A stretch of DNA of 64,000 bases from Streptomyces alanosinicus (GCF_014650595.1 NZ_BMVG01000028.1:1-64000); one strand, 5' to 3'; shown: positions 44,059-54,310, numbered from the stretch's first letter. The notes: generated from the sequence alone by a model not told the origin. Made by a program: numbers and translations.

Positions 44059-44339
44059 GCGGCTGAGGTCACGAGCTGGGAGCCATAGGAGCGGCGACCA
44101 CGGTCGCATTTCTCGTAGTCCACGTGCCAGCGAAACGCCGCGCCCGATCGCCGTCGGCCGTCGAGGCAGCTCAGCAGAGCTGTGCTGTAAGAGATGTTGG
44201 CCATCGTAGGCGGGGAGCGACGCATGGTGCAGGCCCAGGCGGGATGCCGGACCTGCACAGTCCCGCGTTGTCTCTGACGTGGATGTCTCAGGCGAGGAAG
44301 GGGGCCTGGTACTCGACCCGATCATGCTGGCCGACGGGG
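44059..44339. other. Intergenic region after the ABC system
   Basis: I see no supported gene in these 281 bases. Transcripts converge here from the ABC operon and the phage genes. Confidence 0.4.
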
Positions 44340-44660
44340 CTATCGGCGGGCACGAGTATGCAACTGCACGGCTATCAGAGTGCCGCCTTGCATGGGGGAT
44401 AGGTCGTCGGGAGCTTCCGCCGCACTGATCCGGGCGGCCTGTCTCTCCAACGCAGAGACGTTGGCTGAGTTGTCGATCGTCACCACGCCATTGACGGTGA
44501 CCTTCAACGGATCCGCAAGAAGTGCGGCGGTCCGCTCGTGCAGTACCTCGAGAGCGACCGCTCGGGCGGATCCGAGACGCTCGTATCGGCTGACAAGGTT
44601 CGCCGCATCTATGTCAGGGCCGAGCTGGGCGTGGAGCCAGTGCAGTACGTCGCTGTTCAC
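44340..44660 (-). CDS. Phage-type hypothetical protein
   Basis: The protein has 106 residues, GTG 44660 with AGGA upstream. It starts SDVLHWLHAQLGPDIDAANL and contains RTAALLADPLKVTVNGVVTI. The same LADPLKVTV-GVVT core reappears in a remnant at 58615-58880 on the other side of the defence island. I do not recognise a named family; position after the capsid genes suggests a head-completion or packaging accessory protein. Confidence 0.55.
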   Translation of the reverse strand: MNSDVLHWLHAQLGPDIDAANLVSRYERLGSARAVALEVLHERTAALLADPLKVTVNGVVTIDNSANVSALERQAARISAAEAPDDLSPMQGGTLIAVQLHTRARR

Positions 44661-44723
44661 GGTGTTCCTGGGGAAAGACGGCGGTGGGGAGCAGCACGTG
44701 CTACTCCCCACCGCTGAGCAGGG

Positions 44724-44930
44724 TTACTGGGCGGCTTTCGGCTTCCGGGCGCTTGTTCGGCGCACGTCGGGTGCATCGGGCTGCCAGCATCGGGGGTTGT
44801 TTATCTGCTCGGCGATCACGGGGTCGGTGACCTTGGTTCCGGCTTGAAGTACGAGCGGTACTCGCTCGACAGGATCGAGGATGTGGACAGTCGCGGCCAG
44901 GATGCCCCCAGCGGGGCCGCTGGCGCTCAC
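44724..44930 (-). CDS. Small phage head-associated protein
   Basis: The protein has 68 residues. The pattern VPLVLQAGTKVTDPVIAEQI then NNPRCW matches short proteins that follow the capsid gene in many actinophages (an AGTxVxDPxxAxxIxNPxxW core). The start is at 44930, overlapping the capsid stop by four bases. Confidence 0.6.
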   Translation of the reverse strand: MSASGPAGGILAATVHILDPVERVPLVLQAGTKVTDPVIAEQINNPRCWQPDAPDVRRTSARKPKAAQ

Positions 44931-45976
44931 AGGACAGTCGCCGTGATGTGGCAGTCCGGCGCGTACAGGACAGGCATCGCGGCCGCAGCGCCCTTGGTCC
45001 AGATCTGAACCGGATCGTCCTCGGCGTCACGGGTGATCACGATGCCCGGCGCGTCCTCGCGCTCGATCTGTGGGCTAGCGCCCCGCGACAGAGCGAGCGA
45101 CTCGGTCGTGGTGCCGTACTGGGTCTGGCCCCACTTCGCGCGGTCCGGCGGCAGCATGATCCACCGGTCCTCCGGCAGGACCCGCTTCGACACGTCGTCC
45201 TGCCACACCTGCGCCTTGTAGAGCGTCACTGGCGGCAGCCCGTATGTGCCGCGCACCGAGTTGACCTGCTCCGGATTCAGGGTCGCGGTCGGGGTCTGAC
45301 CACCGGCCGACGTGCCGTAGTAGGCCGCCCGGTAGGCGCCGTTGGAGGCCAGATGCGACCAAGCCTTCCTGGACGTGATCACCATTTCAGGTGCTGGTGC
45401 GCCGATGGAATCGAGGTAGTCGATCCACCGCAACTCGTCAGCAATCGGGTCCGCGTCCGGGTCGCTCCACGGCTTCGGAGCCGTCGGCATGTTCGCCGCG
45501 GGCACGCCGTAGTCGACTTCGATCGTGAGGCCGTTCTCCCCGGCCAGGGTGAACTTGCCGTCGACCAGGACGTCACCCGCCGCGAGCTCCAGGCGGGAAC
45601 GAATGGCCTCGACGTGCCGCTCGGTGTCGTCATAGAGCAAGTCGATCAACCGGTCCTCGTCCGCACCACGCGTCGCGTCCAGGAGGAGCTGTTCCATCTC
45701 GCCGACGAGGAGCTTCTGGCCCAGCGCCGGCAGGGTGCCTTCGGTCTGCGTGGACTCAGCCTGCCGCTTCGCAAACGGCACGCTGGAGTCGTAAGCGCGG
45801 TAGGAGGCGGTGTTGACGCGACGCTTCGACTGCCGAACACGCCACCTCACGTCCTGAACCTTGGTCTCGGCGAAGACGCTCTGGGTGAGCAGGAAGTCCG
45901 CAGGGGTCGGGATCGACCGTGCGTAGACGGTCAGGTCCGCGACAGAGACGTTCTTCAGGAGGTCGGCCACGCTCAC
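44927..45976 (-). CDS. Phage major capsid protein (E-type)
   Basis: The protein has 349 residues. It begins SVADLLKNVSVADLTVYARS, and has the basic segment VRQSKRRVNTASYRAYDSSV and GQKLLVGEMEQLLLDATRGA, as in lambda-E-like major capsid proteins of the HK97 fold. The end KGAAAAMPVLYAPDCHITAT is also typical. Its GTG start overlaps the decoration protein stop by four bases. It is full length, so the capsid gene itself is not decayed. Confidence 0.8.
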   Translation of the reverse strand: MSVADLLKNVSVADLTVYARSIPTPADFLLTQSVFAETKVQDVRWRVRQSKRRVNTASYRAYDSSVPFAKRQAESTQTEGTLPALGQKLLVGEMEQLLLDATRGADEDRLIDLLYDDTERHVEAIRSRLELAAGDVLVDGKFTLAGENGLTIEVDYGVPAANMPTAPKPWSDPDADPIADELRWIDYLDSIGAPAPEMVITSRKAWSHLASNGAYRAAYYGTSAGGQTPTATLNPEQVNSVRGTYGLPPVTLYKAQVWQDDVSKRVLPEDRWIMLPPDRAKWGQTQYGTTTESLALSRGASPQIEREDAPGIVITRDAEDDPVQIWTKGAAAAMPVLYAPDCHITATVL

Positions 45977-46404
45977 GCGCTCACCGCCCCAAGGAACCGG
46001 ATCTGCGCGCCCGCCGGGCTAGGGGCGATCTTCGCTGGGTCGATGCCTCCGGGGATCTTCGCCGTGTTCACGGTCCCGTGCCAGAACAGCGCCGCGGGAA
46101 CCTTCGTAGTGCCGGGCGTGAACGGGGCCTCGGCGTAGACGAGGCCGGCGAGGACTTCGCGGCCGTCCTTCGCGGCCGGATCGTACGCGCCGTACAGGCC
46201 GGAGGCGGCGATGCGGCCGACCGGGACGCCGGAGCGAACGTAGCCGTGCGGCTGGCCGGCGGTCGGCTCAAGGTAGTGGGTGTTCTTGGTGAGATTGGTC
46301 AGGTCGAGGGTGATGGTCTCCGTGGAGTCGGTGCCGTGTCGGGAGGCGAGCCAATCCCGGTTGGCGGTGACCGTCACAGAGGTGGTGTACGGCTGGATGC
46401 TCAA
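45973..46404 (-). CDS. Phage head decoration protein (gpD-like)
   Basis: The protein has about 143 residues from TTG 46404 (GGAGAG upstream; GTG 46443 also possible). It is a beta-rich protein with GYVRSGVPVGRI, REVLAGLVYAEAPF and ALFWHGTVN, the pattern of lambda gpD-like decoration proteins, which cap the trimer positions of the capsid. The position directly before the capsid gene fits. Confidence 0.75.
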   Translation of the reverse strand: MSIQPYTTSVTVTANRDWLASRHGTDSTETITLDLTNLTKNTHYLEPTAGQPHGYVRSGVPVGRIAASGLYGAYDPAAKDGREVLAGLVYAEAPFTPGTTKVPAALFWHGTVNTAKIPGGIDPAKIAPSPAGAQIRFLGAVSA

Positions 46405-46517
46405 GCCGCTTCTCTCCAGGTGGTGCAGGGTGCGGTCGCGCACTCACCGAGTGGTGGCGCGGTCCACGGGGAGGAAGCGGGGCGTGGTCCCCACGATTCG
46501 GTGCTCCGGTGGTCGAG

Positions 46518-47186
46518 CTATCCGGGGTTGGTGAGCAGGCCTCGGCGGCGGGCCATCTCTAGGCCAGCGGCGCCGGGCTTGCGCTCGACGTTCCCGGGCC
46601 TCGGCGGCGGGACCGATGCAGGAGCACCACCAGGAGCAGCTGGGAGCGGATGAGAGGGATGGGCGAAGAGTTCGGGCCGACGGCCCTTCAGCTCCTGGAT
46701 CGCCTCGTCGAACGCGGTCTCGTCCGCGTCGTCGGCTACGCGTAGGAGGACTACAGCATCGTCGAGGTCACGACCGGTCGCTCCGGCCCTGGCGAGCAGG
46801 GCGCGGCACATCACCTCCCGCTCCCGCGCGATAGCCGCGTTCTCACGGCCGAGGGCGGCTTTCTCCCGTTCAGCGAGCGCCTGCTCGCGGCGCTCGGCCT
46901 CGGTCAACTGCTCCTGCTCCGCCTTGCGGACGGTGGTGATGAACTCTTCCAGAGCGGATGCGCTGGGGAAGCCCAGCTTTTCGACAAGGCCGCGGACTGC
47001 TGCCCGGCCGCCCTGGTCCTTCTCCCTGGCCATGAGGGTGCTCAGGTGCTTCTGGCTGATGCTGAGGGTCGCCTCGTCGCTGTTCGAGTCGTCGTCCGGC
47101 GAGGCGCCGAGTACGGGGTGGATGGGGCGACCATCGCGGCGGTAACCGAGCACAGCTGTCGGTGCGGGCAGGCTGCGAGTCCTCAA
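46518..47186 (-). CDS. Phage scaffold protein
   Basis: The protein has about 222 residues from TTG 47186 (GGGAG upstream); ATG 47240 is an alternative. A charged helical region with many Glu, Lys and Arg (KAEQEQLTEAERREQALAER, EKAALGRENAAIAREREVMC) and a Pro-rich C-terminus are characteristic of scaffolding proteins. It precedes decoration and capsid genes, the canonical order. Upstream of it the defence island begins, where a minor capsid or MuF gene would be expected. Confidence 0.65.
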   Translation of the reverse strand: MRTRSLPAPTAVLGYRRDGRPIHPVLGASPDDDSNSDEATLSISQKHLSTLMAREKDQGGRAAVRGLVEKLGFPSASALEEFITTVRKAEQEQLTEAERREQALAEREKAALGRENAAIAREREVMCRALLARAGATGRDLDDAVVLLRVADDADETAFDEAIQELKGRRPELFAHPSHPLPAAPGGAPASVPPPRPGNVERKPGAAGLEMARRRGLLTNPG

Positions 47187-47455
47187 GAGTGCTGCTCCCA
47201 GATGGCCCCGCGCCGTGGTCGAGTCTACGCAGGCCAACATCACGGGCTGCGAACTCCGGCTGCCACAGTGCGCCGGTATATGTGCTGTATACACCTGGCA
47301 TGATCGTCTACGTACAAATGAAGCAACGGTGTTGTAGCACTAGTCGATTTTTGGCACCGCAGAGCAGGACTCGTCGCGTGGTCCGGAATGACATACTGTG
47401 ACATTCTCCGCCGAACGCACGGCACGTCGATCACCTCGGAGTAGGCGATTGACTC

Positions 47456-47815
47456 ATGGGTGAGAGGCGAGGTCAACGGCCCGCAGGATCCGGCCGATGT
47501 ACGGCGGTTCGCCATCGCCGTGCAGAACCGGGTCTGCTCGCACAGGCAGAGAGAGTCGGCTGGGCGTTGAAGACGCTGCAGATCGTGCACCGTAAGGCGG
47601 GAGTCTGGTTGTCCTCCCAGATCAGCGGAAGCGACCCGCGCCCCAACGAGACGCTGATCGACGTGAACCTGGGGCTCCGCGTCTCGGATCTGCTGGATAG
47701 CGTGACGGCGCATACCGGCGGGGCGGTCGATCCAGCCCGCGCACCGTCGCGACGCACGAGGTGGGGCACCTACTCCCACGAACATTTGAGTGAGATCGTC
47801 ACTCAACTGGCTTAA
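47456..47815 (+). CDS. Hypothetical protein at the left edge of the defence island
   Basis: The frame encodes up to 119 residues. The C-terminal part (GWALKTLQIVHRKAGVWLSS, then NETLIDVNLGLRVSDLLDSV, SHEHLSEIVTQLA) reads like a real protein, but the first 30 residues are of doubtful quality and the true start may lie within. No family is recognised. It precedes drmA by 193 bases. Confidence 0.4.
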   Translation: MGERRGQRPAGSGRCTAVRHRRAEPGLLAQAERVGWALKTLQIVHRKAGVWLSSQISGSDPRPNETLIDVNLGLRVSDLLDSVTAHTGGAVDPARAPSRRTRWGTYSHEHLSEIVTQLA

Positions 47816-48008
47816 AAGTGGCACTGGTTGAACCTGTTCGGCCTACACCGGCCAATGCGTCGCGCTAGAGTATCGGCCATCTAATAGCCACGCAGTTGCG
47901 CACTTAGCTCTTCTTCGACTTAACCCACATGAGGGTCACGCGAGGGGGTCTCCCCCCGGACGGGCCAACCGGCTATACGCCCACCGTTCACAGCACAGGA
48001 GCTTCGCC

Positions 48009-51000
48009 ATGTCGGCATTCCCTCATGGCCGTGCGTCCGCGCCGGCCAATACGCCTGCCCAGCGATACGACGCCCTGCTCGCGAGCCTCTCGCGCCGCGT
48101 GGTCAGCCAGGCCGTAGGCACTTCAATCCCTAGCGGCACCCGCCTCTCCGACCAGCCTCAGAAGCGCCTGTGGCTCGGCATGCTCGCGAGCGAGCCGAAG
48201 ATGATCCAGGAGACGAACGTCGGTTTTCGCGGCCTCCAGATCACCCCTCCCGCGCAAGGTTTCACCTTCCGCGTACAGAGGTTGCCAAGCGAACTGACCG
48301 TCGAAGTCAGCGCGTCCGCCTTCCTCGCGCTGCACCCAACGGTCGACGAACAGCGCGCGTCTATGGCAACAGAGGCGAGTACCCACGGTTTCGACGCCGC
48401 TGACGAGCTTGGCTCTGCGGCGGCGGATCACGCCCGCGGTGTCCCCGCCGCCGCTCCTGCGCCGCGAACACGAGTGTCCACCTTTGGGAACGGCCAGACT
48501 CCGGGATACCCGCTGGCTCAGGTGTGGACGAAGATCTCGATGACCCCGGTCAAGGTCACGATTCCCCTGGTCTCAGGCGAGGCGCGTTCGGTTCGGGTGG
48601 GGGAAAGCGAGATCGCTACGGCGATGCGCTCCGCGACGGCACGACAGCAGCGGGAGCTCTACCGGCAGCGTCTGGCCGGCCCACCCGTTGGTTCCCTGCC
48701 GCGCGATCACGACCTTATCGACGAACGAACGTGGGCCTCCTACGGAGCTCACAACTTGTTGGCTCCCGATCACCTCACTCCACCTGAGCATCGGGCCGCT
48801 GTCGAGGTCGAGGTGAGGCCCGTAGATGGCTGCTACGAGATCTTCGTCGCCGTCGTGAACACCACGCCCGCTCCGCGTGATCAGTTGGTCGACGGCAATC
48901 GGCCCTACGACGAGGCATACCTGGATACTCGCCTCTACGAGGTCATCCTCTCGGCGACCGTTGATGCGCCCGTCGTGCCGTACGAGCTGGAGCAGGTAGC
49001 CCAGTCGCATCGTTACGAGCGAACGGTCTCAGCCTTCGGACACGCCTCTCCGGTCACGTGCGAGACCCGCGGGGAACGTACAATTTTGCGCACGGAGTTC
49101 GCGGCTGAACAACCGACCTGGCGCGCGCATCCCAGGACGAAGTCCAAGGACGCCGACGGACGAGAGATCCTTATTGACACCACCTTCGACTCGCTCATCG
49201 CGGATCCGATTGGAACAGTCGCGAGGCTCGTGGATCTCCTCGACGTGTGGGTTGAGAGAAATTGGGGCGCGTCCGCTCTCGATGCCCTCCACAAGGCGCG
49301 CGGTTGGAACGACGAGGCGCGCGCTGAGGCCGAGGAGGACGCTCTGGCCGCCCGGGCGGAGGCCAGCTGGGTACGCGCTGGGCTCGAGACCCTACGCGCC
49401 AACCCCGATGTGTTGGCCGCCTTCGTGGCGGCGAACAAGGTGGTCAAAGCTGCCGCGGAGAACGAGTACACGGCCTGGCGACCTTTCCAGATCGCCTGGA
49501 TCGTCGGCTGCCTCCCCGGCATGGTCGACCCCAGGAAGCACCGCGAGGTCAACATCGTCTGGTTCCAGACAGGTGGTGGCAAGTCAGAGGCCTACCTCGG
49601 CTTGATGCTGGTCACTCTGTTCTACGGCAGGTACACCGGCGTCACCCGCGGGACTCAGGTGTGGGCTCGCTTCCCCCTGCGCCTGCTGGCCCTCCAGCAG
49701 ACAGAGCGATTCGCGAAGATGGTGCTGCACGCGGAGGTCCTGCGGCAGCGAGACCCACGCATTCGCCACACGGGGGCCTTCGGCATCGGTTACTTCGTTG
49801 GTGGCGGCAACACACCGAACAAGCTGTACAAACCCGGCAACAACAGCTATCACGGGCCTGACCCCACGTCACCTGAGACAGCGGAGGCCTGCCGGGTGCT
49901 GGACGACTGCCCGTTGTGCGGCTGCCCGCTAGCGGTGCGGTGGGACGATCCCAGCCACACCATGCGTCACATTTGCGAGAACGACGGTTGTCAGCTCTCG
50001 GGAGTGTTGCCGGTATGGGGCGTAGATGACGATATCTATCGCCGGGCACCCGCTGTCCTTGTGGGCACTGTAGACAAACTGGCACAACTTGGCCAAAACC
50101 AGGCGTTCCAGATCCTGCTCGGGCGGCCTCACTCCGTCTGCCCTAAGCACGGATACTCCTCCAACCCCAACTGGTGTGCGGTGTATGGATGCCGTGAGAA
50201 CCGGCTCCCCGTGCCGAAGGGATTCGGGCATGTACGCCTGGAGATCGCGGACGAGCTCCACTTGCTCGATGAGAGCCTTGGCGCTCTCGACGGCATGTAC
50301 GAGTCACTACTCCAAAAGATCAGCGAGCACCTGAACAACGATCCGTTTCAGATCGTTGCGGCCACCGCGACGATCGAGGGATACAAGAACCAGGTGCGCC
50401 ACCTCTACGACCGGGACGCGAGGCGCTTCCCCGTCAATGGTCCGGAGGCGGGGGAGACATTCTGGTCCACCACCGAGATTGGCGATCCACTGCGCCGCTA
50501 CCTTGGCGTGCGCTCCCGGGCGAGCACGATGGTCACCGCCACCCGAGAGGTCGCCGTCGTCCACGACTACTGGGTACGTGACCTGTGCACCAATCCCAAG
50601 AGCGTCGTCGCGGAAGCCGGCCTGGACGCCAACGACCCCGACATCGTGGAGGAGGCTCGAAAGGCCGGCGAAGACCTTTACGAGGTGCTGGTCACCTACT
50701 GTCTGCGCAATGAGGACCTGACGAGCTTCACCCGGGACCCGGCGGTGAGTGACCTCCTAGTCAGCCGGGACAACCTCGCGATCATCAACGGCGACGCCAG
50801 CCCATCGGCGATTCGAGGGGCGGTTACCCGGCTGCTTGAACGTCCTGACGACGAATCCGAACGTGTCAAGATCATCGCTGCCACGAAGGCGATCGGGCAT
50901 GGATTCGACGTCTCACGACTCGGCGTCATGGCCGTCATGGGAACCCCGACTCAGGCCTCCGAGATCATCCAAGCGTCCGCGCGTGTGGGGCGACGACACC

Positions 51001-51500
51001 CGGGCCTGGTCGTGAACGTGATTAACCCCAGTCGCGACCGCGATGCCAGCGTCTTTCGCTACTACCCCGAGTGGATCAGGTACCTGGACCGCCTAGTCCA
51101 CAAGGTTCCCGTCAACCGCGAGTCGGTACCCGTACTCAAGCGAGTGTTGCCAGGCGGATTGATGGCGTGGCTGCTCCAGGTGCTCGACCGTGCCTGGATC
51201 ACGGGAGCGCCGAAGCGACGCTCGTTGGCGGACTCGACGGCCTTCCGTGACGCCGTGAACGCCGGCGCTATCGACAAGAAGCTGCTCGTCTCACTTCTGC
51301 GTCACGGTTTCGGCATCGACGACACCAGCATCTACCACCGCATGCACCGGCAGGCCATCGATTCCTGGGTGGACGAACATCTGACTACGGTCCCGCTGCG
51401 GGCGGAAGCTGGTGACAGGCTGCCCACCTTGCTGAACCCGTCTGTGCCCCGGTCTCTCCGGGATATCGAGGAACCTCTGATCATCTACGGCGAGTTGTAG
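48009..51500 (+). CDS. drmA: DISARM helicase-like protein DrmA
   Basis: The protein has 1163 residues, ATG 48009 with AGGAG upstream. SF2-type motifs are a Walker A in WFQTGGGKSEAYLGLML (about residue 520), the DEAD-box-like ADELHLLDES (about 746) and the C-terminal IIAATKAIGHGFDVSRLGVM with SARVGRRHPG (motif VI, about 989). A four-Cys zinc-binding segment (CPLCGCPLAVRW to CENDGC, about 638-660) lies between. This is the layout and length of DrmA (DUF1998-associated helicase). It is the first of three co-oriented DISARM core genes. DISARM restricts phage DNA with the help of a methyltransferase that marks self DNA. Confidence 0.9.
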   Translation: MSAFPHGRASAPANTPAQRYDALLASLSRRVVSQAVGTSIPSGTRLSDQPQKRLWLGMLASEPKMIQETNVGFRGLQITPPAQGFTFRVQRLPSELTVEVSASAFLALHPTVDEQRASMATEASTHGFDAADELGSAAADHARGVPAAAPAPRTRVSTFGNGQTPGYPLAQVWTKISMTPVKVTIPLVSGEARSVRVGESEIATAMRSATARQQRELYRQRLAGPPVGSLPRDHDLIDERTWASYGAHNLLAPDHLTPPEHRAAVEVEVRPVDGCYEIFVAVVNTTPAPRDQLVDGNRPYDEAYLDTRLYEVILSATVDAPVVPYELEQVAQSHRYERTVSAFGHASPVTCETRGERTILRTEFAAEQPTWRAHPRTKSKDADGREILIDTTFDSLIADPIGTVARLVDLLDVWVERNWGASALDALHKARGWNDEARAEAEEDALAARAEASWVRAGLETLRANPDVLAAFVAANKVVKAAAENEYTAWRPFQIAWIVGCLPGMVDPRKHREVNIVWFQTGGGKSEAYLGLMLVTLFYGRYTGVTRGTQVWARFPLRLLALQQTERFAKMVLHAEVLRQRDPRIRHTGAFGIGYFVGGGNTPNKLYKPGNNSYHGPDPTSPETAEACRVLDDCPLCGCPLAVRWDDPSHTMRHICENDGCQLSGVLPVWGVDDDIYRRAPAVLVGTVDKLAQLGQNQAFQILLGRPHSVCPKHGYSSNPNWCAVYGCRENRLPVPKGFGHVRLEIADELHLLDESLGALDGMYESLLQKISEHLNNDPFQIVAATATIEGYKNQVRHLYDRDARRFPVNGPEAGETFWSTTEIGDPLRRYLGVRSRASTMVTATREVAVVHDYWVRDLCTNPKSVVAEAGLDANDPDIVEEARKAGEDLYEVLVTYCLRNEDLTSFTRDPAVSDLLVSRDNLAIINGDASPSAIRGAVTRLLERPDDESERVKIIAATKAIGHGFDVSRLGVMAVMGTPTQASEIIQASARVGRRHPGLVVNVINPSRDRDASVFRYYPEWIRYLDRLVHKVPVNRESVPVLKRVLPGGLMAWLLQVLDRAWITGAPKRRSLADSTAFRDAVNAGAIDKKLLVSLLRHGFGIDDTSIYHRMHRQAIDSWVDEHLTTVPLRAEAGDRLPTLLNPSVPRSLRDIEEPLIIYGEL

Positions 51501-51564
51501 TCAGCCGCGCAAGTCAGCGTGCCGCACCAGCCGTTCTCAATCACGTCTCTCCAGAGAGTCCGTC

Positions 51565-53433
51565 ATGGCCTTCGAACAGCTCAGTCGCAGTAATATCCAA
51601 GCCCTCTGGCGCTACATGCCCGGCCAGCCATACAACTGGTCCTCCAAGGGATCGGTCATCGGCCAGCCACCCCGACAGGTGACCGCCCTCGATGTGCCCG
51701 AGGGCTGGGTCGCTCCGCAACTCACTCGCCTCCTCCTGCCGTTCGCCGCCGCGGCGAAGGGTGGCTCAAGGTCGGGAGCTGAACTGCACGCGATCGATCG
51801 CGGACAGTTCAGGCTCGTGAAGGCGGAGGACCTGCGCGCCACGCGTTTCCCCAACACCTTTATCTGCCGTGCGTGTGGCCTCCTCAAGACCGTCCGAGCG
51901 AGTGACCCGGCGCCGGCCTGCTCGGTGTCCAGCCACGGGGGTATGGCCCAATTCTCCTGGGGTGAGGTGCATGAGTGTGGCCATCTGAAGGAGCTTTCGG
52001 TGCCGCGATGTGCCTCCGGTTGCCAGGGCGCGATGCGGCTCTGCAACACCCGCGACTTGAACACGTACCGCTGGTACTGGATGTGCGGTCGTTGCCAAAG
52101 GCGCTCCGACCAGCCGATCGTCAAGTGGTGCTCTACCTGTCGCGAGGGTCGCCCTCAGGTGATGCGTGTGCCACAGACGTCGGTCTATTACCCCCAGCAG
52201 ATCACCGTCATCAACCCGCCGACTCGGGGCACTTATGGGGCCCTGGCCCACAAGCGCGTGTACGCGGCAGCTGTGGCTCAGAGTCTTGGCCTCCTGCCCA
52301 AGGGTGCGGAAGGACTACGACGGGGAGGAGGCTCCACCGCCACGGGAGGCGCCGTAGAACAGGCACGCGAGATGGCCGCGACCCTCGGCCTGAAGGCGGG
52401 CGATGATCTCTATAACCAACTCATCGCTGAGGCCAAGAAGAAGGAGGGAGACGCGCCCGCGTGGGACGCACAGGTCGACTCCCTCGGACGGGATCCAGAC
52501 ACGATTGAGGAGTTCGGTGAGGAGTGCCGTCAGCTTGGGTTGGCCTGGGACGCCAAGCCCCTGACGTCTCAGGAGCTGCTGGACGGCGACGAGGGAACTG
52601 AGCTTGAGCCCATCTACCGGCGGTACCGCAAGCTCTTCACCCATTACGGGTTCGCCGACGTGACCCTGCTGCGAGAGCTCCCGATCGCCTACATCGTCGC
52701 TGGCTACACCAGGATCAGCAGCAAGGCGGTCGCGACGACCCGTCGGGGAACGCAGACTACGCAGCAGTTCCGCTTCTTCCCCGCTGGCCGGGACAGCAAG
52801 TTCCCGATGTATGGCGTCCGTACGGAGACCGAGGGCTTGCTGTTCGAGCTGGACAAACTCGCCGTGGTGAAGTGGCTCGTCGACTCCGGTCTCGTCGCGG
52901 ATCCGGGCGTGCGTACACAGGAAGACGCTCAACGTTGGATCTTCTCGGTGGCCGACCCAGTAGTCGATGTCTTCAACGCCCCCGAGAACCCGATCAGCCG
53001 GGCGCTACTCGGCCTTGTCCACTCGATGGCGCATCGCACCATGAAGGCCATGGCCAGCAGGTGCGGCCTCAATGTCGATTCGCTGGCGGAGTACCTCTTC
53101 TCGGCGAATTGCGCCTACCTGATCTACGCGAACACTCGAAGCGAATTCACCCTTGGCGGGCTGGAGCATGTCTATCGCTTCGATCTCGAAGACGCGTTGC
53201 GTGAGTTGGACGCGGAGACCCGTTGCGTCTTCGACCCCCCGTGTCGACGGGACTTTGGTGGAGCGTGCGCCGCCTGCCTTCACATCTCCGAGGTCGCTTG
53301 CGCGAGGTTCAACACCGTATTGGACCGCAACCTGCTCTTCGGCACGCTCCCGCTGTCCGCTTCCCCCGCGAGCACACCAGCCAAGTCTGGACGAAAGGAA
53401 GAGCCGCAGTGGCGCGGGTACTGGAGCCACTGA
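51565..53433 (+). CDS. drmB: DISARM protein DrmB (DUF1998)
   Basis: The protein has 622 residues. An N-terminal zinc-binding part carries CRACGLLK (about residue 101), CGHLKELSVPRCASGCQGAM and CGRCQRRS...CSTC. The C-terminal DUF1998 domain includes LGLVHSMAHRTMKAMASRCG and DPPCRRDFGGACAACLHISE, with more cysteines. This is the standard partner of DrmA; the two are known to form a complex. It is separated from drmA by 64 bases and overlaps drmC. Confidence 0.9.
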   Translation: MAFEQLSRSNIQALWRYMPGQPYNWSSKGSVIGQPPRQVTALDVPEGWVAPQLTRLLLPFAAAAKGGSRSGAELHAIDRGQFRLVKAEDLRATRFPNTFICRACGLLKTVRASDPAPACSVSSHGGMAQFSWGEVHECGHLKELSVPRCASGCQGAMRLCNTRDLNTYRWYWMCGRCQRRSDQPIVKWCSTCREGRPQVMRVPQTSVYYPQQITVINPPTRGTYGALAHKRVYAAAVAQSLGLLPKGAEGLRRGGGSTATGGAVEQAREMAATLGLKAGDDLYNQLIAEAKKKEGDAPAWDAQVDSLGRDPDTIEEFGEECRQLGLAWDAKPLTSQELLDGDEGTELEPIYRRYRKLFTHYGFADVTLLRELPIAYIVAGYTRISSKAVATTRRGTQTTQQFRFFPAGRDSKFPMYGVRTETEGLLFELDKLAVVKWLVDSGLVADPGVRTQEDAQRWIFSVADPVVDVFNAPENPISRALLGLVHSMAHRTMKAMASRCGLNVDSLAEYLFSANCAYLIYANTRSEFTLGGLEHVYRFDLEDALRELDAETRCVFDPPCRRDFGGACAACLHISEVACARFNTVLDRNLLFGTLPLSASPASTPAKSGRKEEPQWRGYWSH

Positions 53434-54236
53434 GACCTCTCGTCTCCCTTCTCCAGCAAGCGGCGGACCCTGTCCGCGTCGCAGCGGCCGCGACCAGCCT
53501 CGCGGCCGCCGGCGCCACCGCAGCGAAAGTGATTGAGCAGGTCGCCCACGCGGTGACGGATCAACGCCTCGTGCCCCACGCCCTCGTCCACGCCGGTGTG
53601 CTCAGAGAAGACGGACACCTTACCGAGTCGGCACCATTGCTTCTCGCCCAAGCCCACGCCATGGTCGCGATGTCAGTCGAGGACAACTGGGACCTGGTCT
53701 TGACCGTTCCGACCTTCTTGCGTGATTCACTGAGCACGATGTCCCGGGACAACGGCGGCCCGGGACTCCCTCTCGATACGGAGCCTACGCTCCGCATGGT
53801 CGCTGAGAGCGCCCAGGATCGACTGGTGATGGCCGCGCCTTATCTGCACCCATCCTTCGTCGCCGCGCTGGCGCCCGCTCTGGCCGATCTCTTGGCGAAT
53901 GGAGGGCGCGCGGTCCTGATCACAAGGGCGTTGGGTGTTTCGGCACCAAAGCGTTCCGACGCCAATGTCGACTCTGTGTCCATTCTTCTTGAGGCCGCGG
54001 GCGCAAACGGTGGTCGCCTCAAAATCTGCTCGTGGGACGAAGCTGGCCTAGGTGTCCACTTCAAGGTCTTGCTCGCGGACGAACATCTGGCGTACGTCGG
54101 ATCCGCCAACCTCACGCCTGGAGGCACTTCGTCACACGCCGAAGCAGGCGTGCTGCTGCGAGGAAGACGGGTTAGGTCGCTCTCGCGTTGGCTCCATGTG
54201 GTGGCTGATGAGCTCATACGAAGGTCACTCGCGTAA
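53409..54236 (+). CDS. drmC: DISARM phospholipase D-like protein DrmC
   Basis: The protein has 275 residues from GTG 53409 (GGAAGAG upstream), inside the 3' end of drmB. The phospholipase D motif is LGVHFKVLLADEHLAYVGSA followed by NLTPGG (HxKx4D, about residue 216). Only one HKD copy is visible, as is normal for DrmC, which probably dimerises to form a nuclease site. A hairpin at 54288-54310 follows. Confidence 0.88.
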   Translation: MARVLEPLRPLVSLLQQAADPVRVAAAATSLAAAGATAAKVIEQVAHAVTDQRLVPHALVHAGVLREDGHLTESAPLLLAQAHAMVAMSVEDNWDLVLTVPTFLRDSLSTMSRDNGGPGLPLDTEPTLRMVAESAQDRLVMAAPYLHPSFVAALAPALADLLANGGRAVLITRALGVSAPKRSDANVDSVSILLEAAGANGGRLKICSWDEAGLGVHFKVLLADEHLAYVGSANLTPGGTSSHAEAGVLLRGRRVRSLSRWLHVVADELIRRSLA

Positions 54237-54287
54237 GCCTCTACAAGGCCCTTCCGCCGGTCGCCCCGCTCGGGCAGGACCAGACTA

Positions 54288-54310
54288 CCCAGGCATCGGT
54301 GGTGCCTGGG
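54288..54310 (+). terminator. Hairpin terminator after drmABC
   Basis: CCCAGGCA and TGCCTGGG form an 8-bp stem with a 7-base loop, 51 bases past the drmC stop. Confidence 0.6.
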